A DNA stretch of 64,000 nucleotides from Fimbriimonas planktonicus. Its GTDB lineage: Bacteria; Armatimonadota; Fimbriimonadia; Fimbriimonadales; Fimbriimonadaceae. Location: the NCBI GenBank assembly GCA_965234685.1, contig OZ248539.1:1922001-1986000 (forward strand), written 5' to 3'. This document shows, piece after piece, positions 1-9,204 of this stretch (positions within the stretch are counted from its first letter, which is position 1; each line of letters opens with the position of its first letter). A model generated the notes under the pieces. The model worked only from the letters and a program-made list of their open reading frames with translations, searched no databases and was not told the DNA's origin. The translations under genes were made by a program, and so were the position numbers.

Positions 1-243
1 GACGTAGCGAAATTCGTTCGCCTTGAATGTATCAAGAACCGTATCGTTGTTGGCAAAGTCACCTTCAATAAACGAGAAGTTGGCCTCTCCAGCAAGCTGA
101 GCCAACCTATCTCGCTTCAGTCGAACTTCGTAATAGTCGTTGACGTTGTCGAGTCCGACCACGCGATAACCGCGCCGAATAAGCTCCAAACTCGTGTGGA
201 ATCCAATGAAGCCCGCGGCTCCGGTAACAAGAATAGTGTCCAT
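1..243 (-). CDS. UDP-glucuronate 4-epimerase-like SDR (N-terminal part, cut by window edge)
   Basis: Only the first 81 codons are in the window. They start at an ATG (243-241) and run off the left edge. The visible part is a Rossmann nucleotide-binding start (TGAAGFIGFH) followed by VGLDNVNDYYEVRLK. That NDYY...LK segment is typical of UDP-glucuronate 4-epimerases of the extended SDR family, which make UDP-galacturonate. The gene lies 12 nt downstream of the UDP-glucuronate decarboxylase gene on the same strand, so the two are probably one operon acting on UDP-glucuronate. A dTDP-glucose 4,6-dehydratase-like enzyme is less likely. The catalytic YxxxK is outside the window, so the exact substrate cannot be checked. 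Confidence 0.75.
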   Translation of the reverse strand, partial: MDTILVTGAAGFIGFHTSLELIRRGYRVVGLDNVNDYYEVRLKRDRLAQLAGEANFSFIEGDFANNDTVLDTFKANEFRYV

Positions 244-255
244 GATTGCTCTTTC

Positions 256-1194
256 CTAGCTCACATTGAGCTCAGCTCGGTAATACTCAACGGTCTTGCG
301 CAGACCTTCCATCAAACTTGTAGTCGGCTGCCAGCCGAGCACTTCGTAGGCTCGTTGAATGTCGGGATGGCGTTGCTTCGGGTCATCCTCCGCCGCCGGA
401 TAATGTACCGTTCGGCAGGGAATCCCAACGGCCTCCGAGACCGCTTCTGCAAACTGCAGCATGGTCATCTCCTGGTGCGTGCCGAAGTTGACCGGGTCCT
501 GGTAATCGCTCAAAGCAAGGCGAACCACGCCGTCGAGGATGTCCTCGTAATAACCAAAAGACCGGGTCTGGTGTCCCTCGCCGTAGATCGTCAGCGGTTC
601 GCCCATCAGGGCTTGACGGATGAAGTTCGGCACCACGCGCCCGTCGTCCATCCGCATTCTCGGACCGTAGGTATTGAAGAATCGTGCGATCCGGACTTGC
701 ACGCCGCGATAATCGCGATAGGTGACCGTCGCCGCCTCGGCGTACCGCTTCCCTTCGTCGTAACAGGCTCGCGGTCCAACCGAATTCACATTGCCCCAGT
801 AGGTTTCAGGCTGCGGGTGAACAATCGGGTCACCATACACTTCACTTGTTGAAGCGAGGAAGAAGGTCGCCCCTTTACGCTCGGCTAGATCCAGCCCGTG
901 GTGGGTGGCAAACGATCCGCAACGCAAGACCTCAACCGGAATGCGTTTGAACTCGGCAGGGCTAGCCGGACTCGCGAAGTGGAAGATGAAATCCACCGGC
1001 CCATCAACATCAAAAGGATCCGCAACATCGTGCTGAACGAACACGAGATTGGGGTTCCCTTCCAAGTGCGCGAGGTTCCGCAACTGTCCGGTGATCAAAT
1101 TATCGATGACCGTAACTCTGAAATTCCGCGCGATCAAGGAGTCCGCCAAATGCGACCCCAAGAATCCCGCTCCACCTGTAATTACGGCGTGCAT
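256..1194 (-). CDS. uxs: UDP-glucuronate decarboxylase (UDP-xylose synthase)
   Basis: A 312-residue extended SDR. It has the N-terminal NAD motif TGGAGFLGSH, then the family signatures HFASPASP (about residue 72), the catalytic region CYDEGKRYAE (YxxxK type), FNTYGPRM and the arginine-bearing TRSFGYYEDILDG. These are hallmarks of UDP-glucuronate decarboxylases, which convert UDP-glucuronate to UDP-xylose in the cytoplasm. The opposite-strand neighbour ugd makes its substrate, and the next gene in the same direction is a second UDP-glucuronate-type epimerase. Length is normal for the bacterial enzyme. A dTDP-glucose dehydratase is less likely because of the ASPASP and DDGRVVPNF segments. Confidence 0.85.
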   Translation of the reverse strand: MHAVITGGAGFLGSHLADSLIARNFRVTVIDNLITGQLRNLAHLEGNPNLVFVQHDVADPFDVDGPVDFIFHFASPASPAEFKRIPVEVLRCGSFATHHGLDLAERKGATFFLASTSEVYGDPIVHPQPETYWGNVNSVGPRACYDEGKRYAEAATVTYRDYRGVQVRIARFFNTYGPRMRMDDGRVVPNFIRQALMGEPLTIYGEGHQTRSFGYYEDILDGVVRLALSDYQDPVNFGTHQEMTMLQFAEAVSEAVGIPCRTVHYPAAEDDPKQRHPDIQRAYEVLGWQPTTSLMEGLRKTVEYYRAELNVS

Positions 1195-1308
1195 CGGTGC
1201 CTATAGATTAGCCCAGAGCCGCCCTTAAAGTCATCTTTACAGGGCATGTGTCAGAATCCGTCCGTCGGTTTGGCGGATGTCGCCTTCCGAGAAACAAGCG
1301 AGAGCAAG

Positions 1309-2601
1309 ATGAAAGTTGCAGTTATAGGAACGGGATACGTTGGCCTGGTAACGGGTGTTGTGCTAGCAGAGCTAGGCAACGATGTGATCTGCGTGGATAA
1401 CGACCAGTCGAAGCTGGACAGCATCCAACGGGGCGAATCGCCGATCTACGAACCAGGGCTGGAAGAACTGATGCGAAAAGGAATCCACGAAGGATTTCTA
1501 ACCGTTTCGAATTCCATCGCCGACGCCGCGAGCAAGAGCGACGTCATCTTCATCGCCGTTGGCACCCCGCCAGGCGATGACGGCACTCCCGATCTGACCG
1601 CCGTTCGCGCCGTCGCCAAGAGCATCGGCCAAGCCATCACTCACCAGACCGTTGTCGTCAACAAGTCCACCGTTCCAGTTGGATCTGGCGAATTGGTTGA
1701 ACAGATCATCCTTGAGCAAGGCGTTCCTGCCCACCTTTTCGACGTGGTTTCGAACCCAGAATTTCTGCGGGAAGGTTCGGCCATTCACGACACGCTGCAC
1801 CCCGATCGAATCGTCATCGGCGCCAAAAAGAAGGAAGCCGCCATGCGACTCGTCGAGCTTTACGCGACGCTTGAAGCGCCGATGGTCATCACCGACCTCA
1901 ACTCGGCCGAGCTCATCAAGTACGCCAGCAACTCGTTCTTGGCGATGAAGATCAGCTTTATCAACGCGATCAGCCGCATCTGCGAACTCGCGGACGCGAA
2001 CGTCGCCGATGTCTCAAAGGGCATGGGAATGGACAAGCGAATCGGTTCGCAGTTCCTTTCCGCTGGTCTAGGCTGGGGCGGTTCTTGCTTCCCGAAAGAC
2101 GTCCTCGGCATGCTCAGCACGGCGAAGCGGTACGGCTACGACTTCGATCTGATGCAGAACGTCATCGACATCAACGATGACCAGACCCTGAACTTCGTTC
2201 GCCGAATCGAAAAGCGACTTGGCGGACTCGCCGGCAAGCGAATCGGAATCATGGGCCTCGCCTTTAAGCCGAACACCGACGACATCCGCGACGCCAAGTC
2301 GCTCATCATCGTCGAGGAAATCGTGAAAGCCGGTGGAATCGTTTCCGCCTATGACCCGATCGCAGCGGAAAACTTCAAGCGCGTCTTCCCAGACATTGAA
2401 TACAAGGACGGCGTCTATGACGTCTCCGAGGATGCCGACGCTCTCGTACTCGTTACCGAGTGGAACGAGTTCCGCCAGCTAGACCTGAACCGCTTGGGCA
2501 GCAAGATGAAGAGCCGAGTCCTGTTTGATGGCCGACGCGTTTACAAGCGCGAAACCGCCGAAAGAGCCGGCTTCGATTACTACACCATCGGCAGTCGCTG
2601 A
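1309..2601 (+). CDS. ugd: UDP-glucose 6-dehydrogenase
   Basis: A 430-residue NAD-dependent enzyme oxidising UDP-glucose to UDP-glucuronate, the precursor for the decarboxylase and epimerase genes beside it. The N-terminus is a Rossmann motif (GTGYVGLVTG), the middle carries the nucleotide-sugar dehydrogenase segment FLREGSAIHD, and the catalytic Cys260 sits in GWGGSCFPKD. A C-terminal UDP-binding domain follows (LAFKPNTDDIRDAKS). The ATG at 1309 is chosen because the family starts directly with MKVAVIGTGYVG; the open frame upstream to 1246 has no homologous content. The ribosome binding site is weak. The gene is divergent from the decarboxylase gene, with about 114 nt between the starts. Confidence 0.93.
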   Translation: MKVAVIGTGYVGLVTGVVLAELGNDVICVDNDQSKLDSIQRGESPIYEPGLEELMRKGIHEGFLTVSNSIADAASKSDVIFIAVGTPPGDDGTPDLTAVRAVAKSIGQAITHQTVVVNKSTVPVGSGELVEQIILEQGVPAHLFDVVSNPEFLREGSAIHDTLHPDRIVIGAKKKEAAMRLVELYATLEAPMVITDLNSAELIKYASNSFLAMKISFINAISRICELADANVADVSKGMGMDKRIGSQFLSAGLGWGGSCFPKDVLGMLSTAKRYGYDFDLMQNVIDINDDQTLNFVRRIEKRLGGLAGKRIGIMGLAFKPNTDDIRDAKSLIIVEEIVKAGGIVSAYDPIAAENFKRVFPDIEYKDGVYDVSEDADALVLVTEWNEFRQLDLNRLGSKMKSRVLFDGRRVYKRETAERAGFDYYTIGSR

Positions 2602-2602
2602 A

Positions 2603-3253
2603 CTACAGAACTCCGTTACTCTGCTTACTCACCGCTTCCAACAAGGAAGCGGTGAATTTTTTCATCTGCTCCTCATCCGTGCTCGGACTGAGGGCGATGA
2701 TTCGATAGAAAGTCCCTTCCTGCACCTTGCCGGTCGAAAGCTCAGCCTTGAAGATGTCGAAAAGCAACCGAAGTGGCGCCGGGTTGTAGCCCGCTGGCCC
2801 CTTGTAAGTGTAAGCCGCGAGTCGCGACTCGCCGTTCATTTTGGTCTCCACAAACGAAACCGGTATTTTCTCGCCGGTACTTGTGGTCACGGACACGCCA
2901 CGCTCGTTGATCAGTTCCGAACCTTGAGATTGGAAGCAAACGCGCGGGTCGTGGAAGCTGTCGCTGTTATCGCTGTTGACCAGAACGACGTCGTACTGCT
3001 CGCCACCCTTGGAATAGACACGAGACACGATGCCCGATGGGTTCAGAGTGTCATAGACCATCTTGTCCATCTTGTAGCTCTGCTTCGGATTGTCCTCGCT
3101 CGGCACGTACTCGAAACCATCGATCTTCTCCGGGATTTGATCCTCAAGCCAGAATTCGGTTCGCTTGGCTGCAACCGGACGCGGCGCTAGCGTTGAGGCG
3201 ACCGCCGTCAGACCCACCAAAGCGATCACAACGATAAATCCAGTTTTGTTCAT
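2603..3253 (-). CDS. epsI: exosortase-associated EpsI-like protein
   Basis: A 216-residue protein with an N-terminal hydrophobic segment (about residues 4-24) acting as signal or anchor, followed by an exported domain. The segment SFHDPRVCFQSQG matches the H-x-P-x-x-C-...-G signature of EpsI/DUF3485 proteins, which accompany exosortases in exopolysaccharide loci. Their biochemical role is unclear. The start at 3253 is fixed by a TAATG overlap with the stop of the exosortase gene, which implies translational coupling. A start 24 nt further upstream is possible but would lie inside the exosortase frame. The gene converges on ugd with only 1 nt between the stop codons. Confidence 0.8.
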   Translation of the reverse strand: MNKTGFIVVIALVGLTAVASTLAPRPVAAKRTEFWLEDQIPEKIDGFEYVPSEDNPKQSYKMDKMVYDTLNPSGIVSRVYSKGGEQYDVVLVNSDNSDSFHDPRVCFQSQGSELINERGVSVTTSTGEKIPVSFVETKMNGESRLAAYTYKGPAGYNPAPLRLLFDIFKAELSTGKVQEGTFYRIIALSPSTDEEQMKKFTASLLEAVSKQSNGVL

Positions 3254-4161
3254 TACTTCCACCCCAGAGCGCGGCAAACCTTTTGTAGAACGATGAAGCA
3301 GATCACCAAGCTGATGTAACCGCTGTAATCGTGGAACTGGTGGCCCGCATCGTAGCCGTACGTATTACCAACTACGCCAATCATCGCGATTCGGACTCCA
3401 TTAATCAGAATTGCAAACGGAATGATGAAGACGGCAAGAAACGCGTTTGCCCACCATTGCAGCTTCGCGATGTACATAAAGAACACCATCAGCGCGATCA
3501 GCGACAACATGAGCCGCAAGCCACTGCACGGCGCTCCCACGTTCATTTCAAACTGATCCAGCATGATCGTGACGCTGTCCGCCCGGTACATCTGGTAGCC
3601 CATGCCGCGCAGGAGCTCGAACGAAACTTTGGCCGAAATCTCCTGCATTGGCTGAGTGAATCGGTCAATCACCCAGTTCCAAACCGGAAGCCCAAACAGC
3701 AAGTACAGGGTCGCTGGGAGAGCGGCAACCAGCATTTTCCAACCTGCAATCGCCCAAACCGCAAGTGCGATGGTCGCAATAAACAACAGGGACAAGGTGA
3801 AAGCCATGCTCGTTCTTGCGGCCACCCATGTGATGTACAAGATGGGCACGAGCAGAATCGCGGCCAAATATGCCGGCTTCTTATTGATCTTTTCTAGCTC
3901 AGGCCAGCGCGTCCACAACATGTAGCCCGAGATAATCGGCACCAAAATGCCGTGGGAATAGTACGACTCGGACCGGAACCAGAGGCTCGGCAAACCTGCC
4001 AGAAGCCCAGAGAACAGGGCACAGATGGCTACCGTCAGCGCCACCGCCCACGGAAACCCCTCTGATTTAACGATGGTCTGCCAATCGACCGACGCCGTTT
4101 TTTCCTTTACCGGTTCGGTCACCGTTGCACTTGGACCCACATTGGTTGCTTGACTCGCCAT
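3253..4161 (-). CDS. xrt: exosortase (transmembrane cysteine peptidase/transpeptidase)
   Basis: A 302-residue polytopic membrane protein with a soluble N-terminus of about 35 residues and roughly eight hydrophobic segments. The catalytic signature is visible: Cys212 in GAPCSGLR, Arg257 in NGVRIAM, and a histidine in GHQFHDYSG (His274 or His277). Exosortases recognise PEP-CTERM-type sorting tails and cleave or transfer the protein at the membrane. They are usually linked to exopolysaccharide export. The coupled EpsI gene and the divergent Wzz-kinase gene fit this. I saw no PEP-CTERM tail on any protein in the window, so its substrates must be encoded elsewhere or carry an unrecognised tail. 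Confidence 0.88.
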   Translation of the reverse strand: MASQATNVGPSATVTEPVKEKTASVDWQTIVKSEGFPWAVALTVAICALFSGLLAGLPSLWFRSESYYSHGILVPIISGYMLWTRWPELEKINKKPAYLAAILLVPILYITWVAARTSMAFTLSLLFIATIALAVWAIAGWKMLVAALPATLYLLFGLPVWNWVIDRFTQPMQEISAKVSFELLRGMGYQMYRADSVTIMLDQFEMNVGAPCSGLRLMLSLIALMVFFMYIAKLQWWANAFLAVFIIPFAILINGVRIAMIGVVGNTYGYDAGHQFHDYSGYISLVICFIVLQKVCRALGWK

Positions 4162-4304
4162 CTTTCTCCCTATAATAGGACAACGATAGATAACCCTTTA
4201 TCGCTCATCTGAGGGGGTAACCCTTTCGTGCCTCTAAAGATGATGTCCATTTTCGCCATCCTTACAATGGGACAGCTTGGATTGATTGTCCTAGTGAGCC
4301 AGAT

Positions 4305-6362
4305 ATGGATGTTGTGAAAGCTCAACCGACGGATGCATCGTTCCGAGATTTCTTGGAGGCGGTGAAGCGCCAGCGTTGGGTCGTCATCATTTCCCTTGTC
4401 ATCGCCGCCGGAGCCGGGCTCGCCGCGATCCTACTTGTAGAACCGACTTATCAGTCCTCCACGCGCATCGTTGTCGAAGGTCGCTCGGGCCAGCAAGCCG
4501 CCCCCGTCAACACCCAGGACCCGCTCTTTAAGGTCACGGCGCCGATCGTTACGGACATCCCCACCCAGCTGGAGCAGATTCAATCCGGCGTTGTGGTGAG
4601 CAACGCGGTCCAAACCGTCATCGGCCGCGACGCCTCGCTCACGCCAAAAGAGCCGGGTGACCCGGAGGTCTCCGCCCGCCAAGTCGGACTCACGAACGTT
4701 ATCGAGGTCACCGTCACGTCGTCAAACGGCGAACTCGCGCGTCGAGTGGCCGACCAGCTCCCCGAGACTTACAAAACCCTGGTCGTCGACCGAAACAGTG
4801 CCGAACTTCGACAAGCCATCGTCTTCTTAGATGGTCTTCAGGAGAAGGCAAAGACTAGCCTTGCCGAAGCTGAAACCCAGCTTGGAAAGTTCTTGCTGGA
4901 TAACAAACTTTCTCCGAGCGAAACCGAAGCCGTTGACCGAAGTGCGGTTGAAATTCGAGCAGAACAGGAATACAACGCCACCCTCACCGAATTTGATTCG
5001 GAAACGGAATATCTCAAACAAGTTAAATCCGAGCGGGACAAGCTGCCAAAAACGATTCCAAACCAAACGGTCGAGAAGAACATTGACCAAATCCAGGCCG
5101 CCAACCAAAAGCTGAGCGACCTGAAATCCGAACGAGATCGCGTCTCACAAATTTTTGACGACCGCGCCGTCGAATTCAAACAAATCGATGCTCAGGTCAA
5201 GTCGCAGGAATCGTATATCGCGAGTCTGCCTAAAGTTCTGGATAACCAGCGAGTAGTCCGCAACCCAGCCCTGCAGCTTTACGACGACAAAATTGCCGAG
5301 TCGCAAGCGCGAATGAAAGCTGCCGAAGCACGAGTGACTCAGCGAAAACGAGTTTGGGACGAAGCTCGGGAACGATTGAACAAGTACAGCGAGCTTAGAG
5401 ACAAGATCTCTGGGCTGCGGCGGCAAGTCGAACTTCTAAAGGCCGATCTTGATAACACGTCGCGGTCCTCGCAACAGTTGAAGGTCTACGAAAACTCGAT
5501 CCGAAACCCGGTCGAAATCATTCAGTTGCCGTCCGAGCCAAAGCGAAACAAGCCAAATCCACCGCTCTACATCGGATTTGCGCTCGTTGCGGGACTGGTC
5601 GTCGCTTTCATCATCACGATTGTTCGAGATCGCCTCGAGGACAAGGTCACGACGCTAGATCAGGCGTACCGAATTGCGAATGCACCAACCCTCGGCTACG
5701 TGCCGCCGCGAGCCTTCGGAAAGGCGGCCCGAAAGTCGAAGGCCCTGCCCTCTCGGGTGATGGAGAACTACCGAATCGTTCGGTCGAACGTGCTCTTCTC
5801 GCTCACCGAGCATCCGTTCAAATCCATGATGATTACGAGTACCGGCGCAGGCGAAGGAAAGTCGGAAGTTGCCTCAAACCTGGCCATCGCAATGGCGGGC
5901 ACCGGCAAATCGGTCCTCTTGGTGGACGCAAACATGCACCGACCCGCTATCCATGACCGGTTTAGCCTAGAGCGCGGACCTGGACTTTCCGACCTGCTCT
6001 CTAACCAACAGGATCTCGGCACCGTGACCCGGAGCGCTGAAATTGAGGGCCTGCACGTCATCACGGCAGGTTCCGGAGAAGTTAGCCTGGCCGATGGCTT
6101 GGGCAGCGGCGCGATGCAAAAAATGTATCGCGAAATGATTGAGCGGTACGACCTCGTCATCTTCGACACGCCGGCGATGCTTCCCCGCTCTGATGCATTG
6201 AGCCTTTCCGCGACGGTCGATACCGTTGTCTTCGTTGTGAAACCCGGGGCAACGACCAAGACCCTCATGCGGTACTGCATCGAGCTTCTACGCCACGCCC
6301 ACGCACGCTTGCTCGGAGTTGTCTTCACCAACACCGAGTTCTATTCCGAGGACTTGAACTAG
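4305..6362 (+). CDS. Wzz-type chain-length determinant fused to BY-family tyrosine kinase
   Basis: A 685-residue Wzc-like co-polymerase. The N-terminal Wzz domain has TM1 at about residues 25-45, then a long periplasmic coiled-coil-rich region, then TM2 at about 421-441. The cytoplasmic kinase follows, with Walker A TGAGEGKS (near 512-519), Walker A' VLLVDANMHRP (near 538) and Walker B DLVIFDTP (near 615). Such proteins control polymer length and export in Wzx/Wzy polysaccharide systems. The C-terminus lacks the tyrosine-rich cluster normally autophosphorylated in Wzc: only one Tyr lies in the last 20 residues. The gene heads a tight plus-strand run, with the acyltransferase starting 2 nt after its stop. 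Confidence 0.9.
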   Translation: MDVVKAQPTDASFRDFLEAVKRQRWVVIISLVIAAGAGLAAILLVEPTYQSSTRIVVEGRSGQQAAPVNTQDPLFKVTAPIVTDIPTQLEQIQSGVVVSNAVQTVIGRDASLTPKEPGDPEVSARQVGLTNVIEVTVTSSNGELARRVADQLPETYKTLVVDRNSAELRQAIVFLDGLQEKAKTSLAEAETQLGKFLLDNKLSPSETEAVDRSAVEIRAEQEYNATLTEFDSETEYLKQVKSERDKLPKTIPNQTVEKNIDQIQAANQKLSDLKSERDRVSQIFDDRAVEFKQIDAQVKSQESYIASLPKVLDNQRVVRNPALQLYDDKIAESQARMKAAEARVTQRKRVWDEARERLNKYSELRDKISGLRRQVELLKADLDNTSRSSQQLKVYENSIRNPVEIIQLPSEPKRNKPNPPLYIGFALVAGLVVAFIITIVRDRLEDKVTTLDQAYRIANAPTLGYVPPRAFGKAARKSKALPSRVMENYRIVRSNVLFSLTEHPFKSMMITSTGAGEGKSEVASNLAIAMAGTGKSVLLVDANMHRPAIHDRFSLERGPGLSDLLSNQQDLGTVTRSAEIEGLHVITAGSGEVSLADGLGSGAMQKMYREMIERYDLVIFDTPAMLPRSDALSLSATVDTVVFVVKPGATTKTLMRYCIELLRHAHARLLGVVFTNTEFYSEDLN

Positions 6363-6364
6363 CC

Positions 6365-6874
6365 ATGGATGCGATCATGCGCCGCATTTTCCGCTGGCGA
6401 TTGGATCGCTACAAGAAACGTGGACTCCAGATTGCCGACGATTGCCGCATGGAAGGCATGCCGATGTTCGGTAGCGAGCCGTACTTGGTCAGCATTGGCA
6501 AGCACTGTTTGCTTTCGGGAAAGGTGACCTTCATCACTCACGATGGCAGCACTTTCGTTTTCCGAAACCGCCCGGAGTATTCCGATGTGATCAAGTTTGG
6601 CCGCATCACCATTCACGATAACTGCTTCATTGGCTATGGTGTGACGATACTGCCGGGCGTAAGCATTGGGCCGAACGCCATCGTCGCGGCCGGAGCACTC
6701 GTGACGAAGGACGTGCCCGAAGGCACCGTCGTGGCCGGACTGCCAGCAAAAGTGATGATGACCGTGGACGAATACGCAGAGAAAGTGAAAGCCGCCACCC
6801 CCGACTACGACCGAGACCTGTATAAATCGGACAAACGTGCCGAACTCCTTCGGCTGTATCCTTACCCGTGGTGA
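6365..6874 (+). CDS. hexapeptide-repeat acyltransferase (WcaF/maltose O-acetyltransferase type)
   Basis: A 169-residue protein of the left-handed beta-helix family. Hexapeptide-type repeats run from about residue 40 (VSIGKHCLLSGKVTF) to 130 (IGYGVTILPGVSIGPNAIVAAGALVTKDVP), followed by a short C-terminal extension. The histidine in the FITHDGST segment is a plausible catalytic base. Family members transfer acetyl from acetyl-CoA to sugars, so it most likely acetylates a sugar unit of the polysaccharide made by this locus. It starts 2 nt after the kinase stop and ends 9 nt before the flippase, so it is co-transcribed. The acceptor cannot be told from sequence. Confidence 0.82.
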   Translation: MDAIMRRIFRWRLDRYKKRGLQIADDCRMEGMPMFGSEPYLVSIGKHCLLSGKVTFITHDGSTFVFRNRPEYSDVIKFGRITIHDNCFIGYGVTILPGVSIGPNAIVAAGALVTKDVPEGTVVAGLPAKVMMTVDEYAEKVKAATPDYDRDLYKSDKRAELLRLYPYPW

Positions 6875-6883
6875 ATCCTCCTC

Positions 6884-8113
6884 ATGGCCGGGCTTAAAAA
6901 GGCAGCTGCCTATTCACTCCTTGGCTATGCAGTTTGGGCAGCCTGCAACTTCCTCAATTTCAACCTGGTAACTCGGCTGGACCAGTCAAACTCAGCGGGA
7001 CTGCTCGCACTCATGACCGCAATCAGTACTCCTGCGACCGACTTGGGCTTGCTCAGCCTGCGAGGAGTGCTGAACACGGACGCTAGGTCTGAATTTAAGT
7101 ACGGCGTGTTTATGTCCTTGCGATTGCTCGGCATGCTTTGCGCTAGCCTGGCCTGCCTGGTCATCGCAATGGTCCAGTACAACCAGCCAGGATTGTTGGC
7201 TGCCTTCGGTTTACTCACGGCCCGACTCACCGTTGAGTCCGTTTCCGACATCCTGTTTGGCATCCTTCAGAAGAACCATAGAATGCCCCAGGTAGGTCTA
7301 TCGATGACCTTCCGCGGCATTCTAGGCACGAGCGTTTTTGCCGCCGTGTTCTATCAAACCCGCGACCTCGTTCCGGCGCTTATTGCGCACCTCGTCTGCT
7401 CGACGATCATCCTTGTCGCGTACGACCTTCCAAATGCGCTCAAAGTCGTTTCACTCTCCGACATAAAGCCCGAGTGGGACTTCACGCGAATGCGGCAGTT
7501 GCTCGTTCTTGTACTCCCGCTGGCCGCGAACGTAGCGCTCGGAAGCTTCATCACCCAGATGAGCCGGTACGGACTCAACATCACGGATATTGCCATCTAC
7601 ACCGCGATGTACTTCTTCGTGCTTATCGGTAGCACCGTGGTCGTAGCCGTGAGTCAATCGACCTCAACTGCCCTTGGAGAAGCGGTGGCCAACCGAAACG
7701 GCCCACGCTTTGTCTTCCTAACTACACGTCTGCTCTTGCTTGCCACTGCCTTTGGAGCAGCCGGTCTGTTTGCCGGGCAATTTTTCGGGCAACCCCTGAT
7801 TTCGACCATCTTTCGCCCCGAATACGCAACTCAACAGCAAGCGTTTATGATCATCCTGCTTGGTGGGGCGTTCTCGTACTACAACAACGTCTTCGGATAC
7901 GCGCTCACCGCGATGCGGGAATTGAAAGTCCAGTTCCCAATTAAGCTGGTTGCCTTCATGGTCGGATTGGCCTGTCTCTTAACTCTGGTACCGCGGCTCG
8001 GAATCAACGGGGCGGCCATTGCTTATGCCGCGAGTTCTGGAATTCAAACCGTGCTCTCGGCGATTGTTTTCCAGAGGGCCAGTCGGCACCTCTCTCCGGA
8101 GGTGGCAGCGTGA
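6884..8113 (+). CDS. Wzx-like polysaccharide repeat-unit flippase
   Basis: A 409-residue protein consisting almost wholly of hydrophobic segments, about twelve, with short charged loops. This is the profile of the MOP-superfamily polysaccharide flippases that move lipid-linked repeat units across the inner membrane. It has no conserved catalytic motif, so the call rests on topology and position: between the Wzz-kinase/acyltransferase and three glycosyltransferases plus an O-antigen ligase. Its stop overlaps the GTG start of the first glycosyltransferase (GTGA). The sequence GGAGGTGG inside its last codons serves as ribosome binding site for that next gene. Confidence 0.8.
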   Translation: MAGLKKAAAYSLLGYAVWAACNFLNFNLVTRLDQSNSAGLLALMTAISTPATDLGLLSLRGVLNTDARSEFKYGVFMSLRLLGMLCASLACLVIAMVQYNQPGLLAAFGLLTARLTVESVSDILFGILQKNHRMPQVGLSMTFRGILGTSVFAAVFYQTRDLVPALIAHLVCSTIILVAYDLPNALKVVSLSDIKPEWDFTRMRQLLVLVLPLAANVALGSFITQMSRYGLNITDIAIYTAMYFFVLIGSTVVVAVSQSTSTALGEAVANRNGPRFVFLTTRLLLLATAFGAAGLFAGQFFGQPLISTIFRPEYATQQQAFMIILLGGAFSYYNNVFGYALTAMRELKVQFPIKLVAFMVGLACLLTLVPRLGINGAAIAYAASSGIQTVLSAIVFQRASRHLSPEVAA

Positions 8114-9204
8114 GTCAACCGATTGCGTTCTTTTTGCCAAACCTAGAAGGGGGCGGAGCAGAACGGTCTGTTTTGCAAGTCGCTTCGGCGCTACTAGATC
8201 GCGGCCATCCGGTTGAGCTTGTCCTTGCAAACAAAGTGGGTCCTTACGTTGAACATATCCCGGCGAATATGCCGGTCTATGACTTCGGAAAAGAGAACAC
8301 GATCAAGTCACTTCCGAGCCTGAGAAAGTATCTGGCGACAAACAAACCTCGTTGCGTTTTAGGAGCGCTTGAGAAGGCGAATGTAACGTTACAGCTGGCG
8401 ACAATGACGCTCGCCCGCAAGCCCAAAGTGATTGTGTCCATCCGAAACTCCCTTGGCGAGGAGAACTCGGTGCTCACCGGCCGAAAAGATCGACTGCTGC
8501 TCAAGCTTGCCAAGTTCCTGTATCCGAGGGCAAGTGGAATCCACGCCGTTTCAAAGGGCGTTGCGACACAGACCGCTCAGTTCTTGAACATCCCGCTTGA
8601 CCGAATCACGGTCATTTACAACCCGGTGATAAACGAGGGCCTTCTGGCTGCGGCACAAAAGCCAGAAACCGATCCTTGGCTCCAGCCTGCGAACGAAACG
8701 ATCGTCGCGGCTGGGCGATTGAATCACCAAAAGGACTTCAGTACGCTTTTGAGGGCTTTCCAACGGGTCAAGCAAGGCGGGCACCCAGCAAAGCTGATCA
8801 TCTTTGGGGAGGGCGAACTTCGAACGCAGTTGGAGACCGAAGTGTATGAACTTGGCCTTGATGAGGATGTACGCCTTCCCGGCTTCGCCCAAAATCCTTT
8901 CCCTCATTTTCGAGCGGCTCGAATGTTCGTCCTTTCGTCTCGATATGAAGGGCTGCCGGGAGTTCTCATTCAGGCTATGGCTTGCGGTGCGCCGGTCGTC
9001 GCCACAAACTGCCCAAGCGGCCCGGAGGAAATTTTGGAGCAAGGAGAACTAGGTGAATTGGTGCCCGTGGGTGATTACGCCAACCTCGCCGCCGCTATCC
9101 AGCGAGAATTGGATCGAACCCGCCAATCCATTCCTCTCTCTCGCTTAGCTCCGTTCACACAAGAAACGGTGATATCCAAGTACGAGGAGCTTCTTTGCCA
9201 ATAA
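8110..9204 (+). CDS. GT4 family glycosyltransferase (1)
   Basis: A 364-residue retaining GT-B glycosyltransferase. It starts PIAFFLPNLEGGGAERSV, a glycine-rich donor/acceptor loop typical of GT4 enzymes of exopolysaccharide loci. The C-terminal nucleotide-sugar half has GRLNHQKDFSTLLRAF and the EGLPGVLIQAMACG region. The normal EX7E pair is altered: Glu280 is present but the second acidic position (288) is Gln. The GTG start is supported by GGAGGTGG upstream and a 4-nt overlap with the flippase gene. The gene overlaps the following glycosyltransferase by 10 nt. It probably adds one sugar to the undecaprenyl-linked repeat unit; donor and linkage are unknown. Confidence 0.87.
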   Translation: MSQPIAFFLPNLEGGGAERSVLQVASALLDRGHPVELVLANKVGPYVEHIPANMPVYDFGKENTIKSLPSLRKYLATNKPRCVLGALEKANVTLQLATMTLARKPKVIVSIRNSLGEENSVLTGRKDRLLLKLAKFLYPRASGIHAVSKGVATQTAQFLNIPLDRITVIYNPVINEGLLAAAQKPETDPWLQPANETIVAAGRLNHQKDFSTLLRAFQRVKQGGHPAKLIIFGEGELRTQLETEVYELGLDEDVRLPGFAQNPFPHFRAARMFVLSSRYEGLPGVLIQAMACGAPVVATNCPSGPEEILEQGELGELVPVGDYANLAAAIQRELDRTRQSIPLSRLAPFTQETVISKYEELLCQ

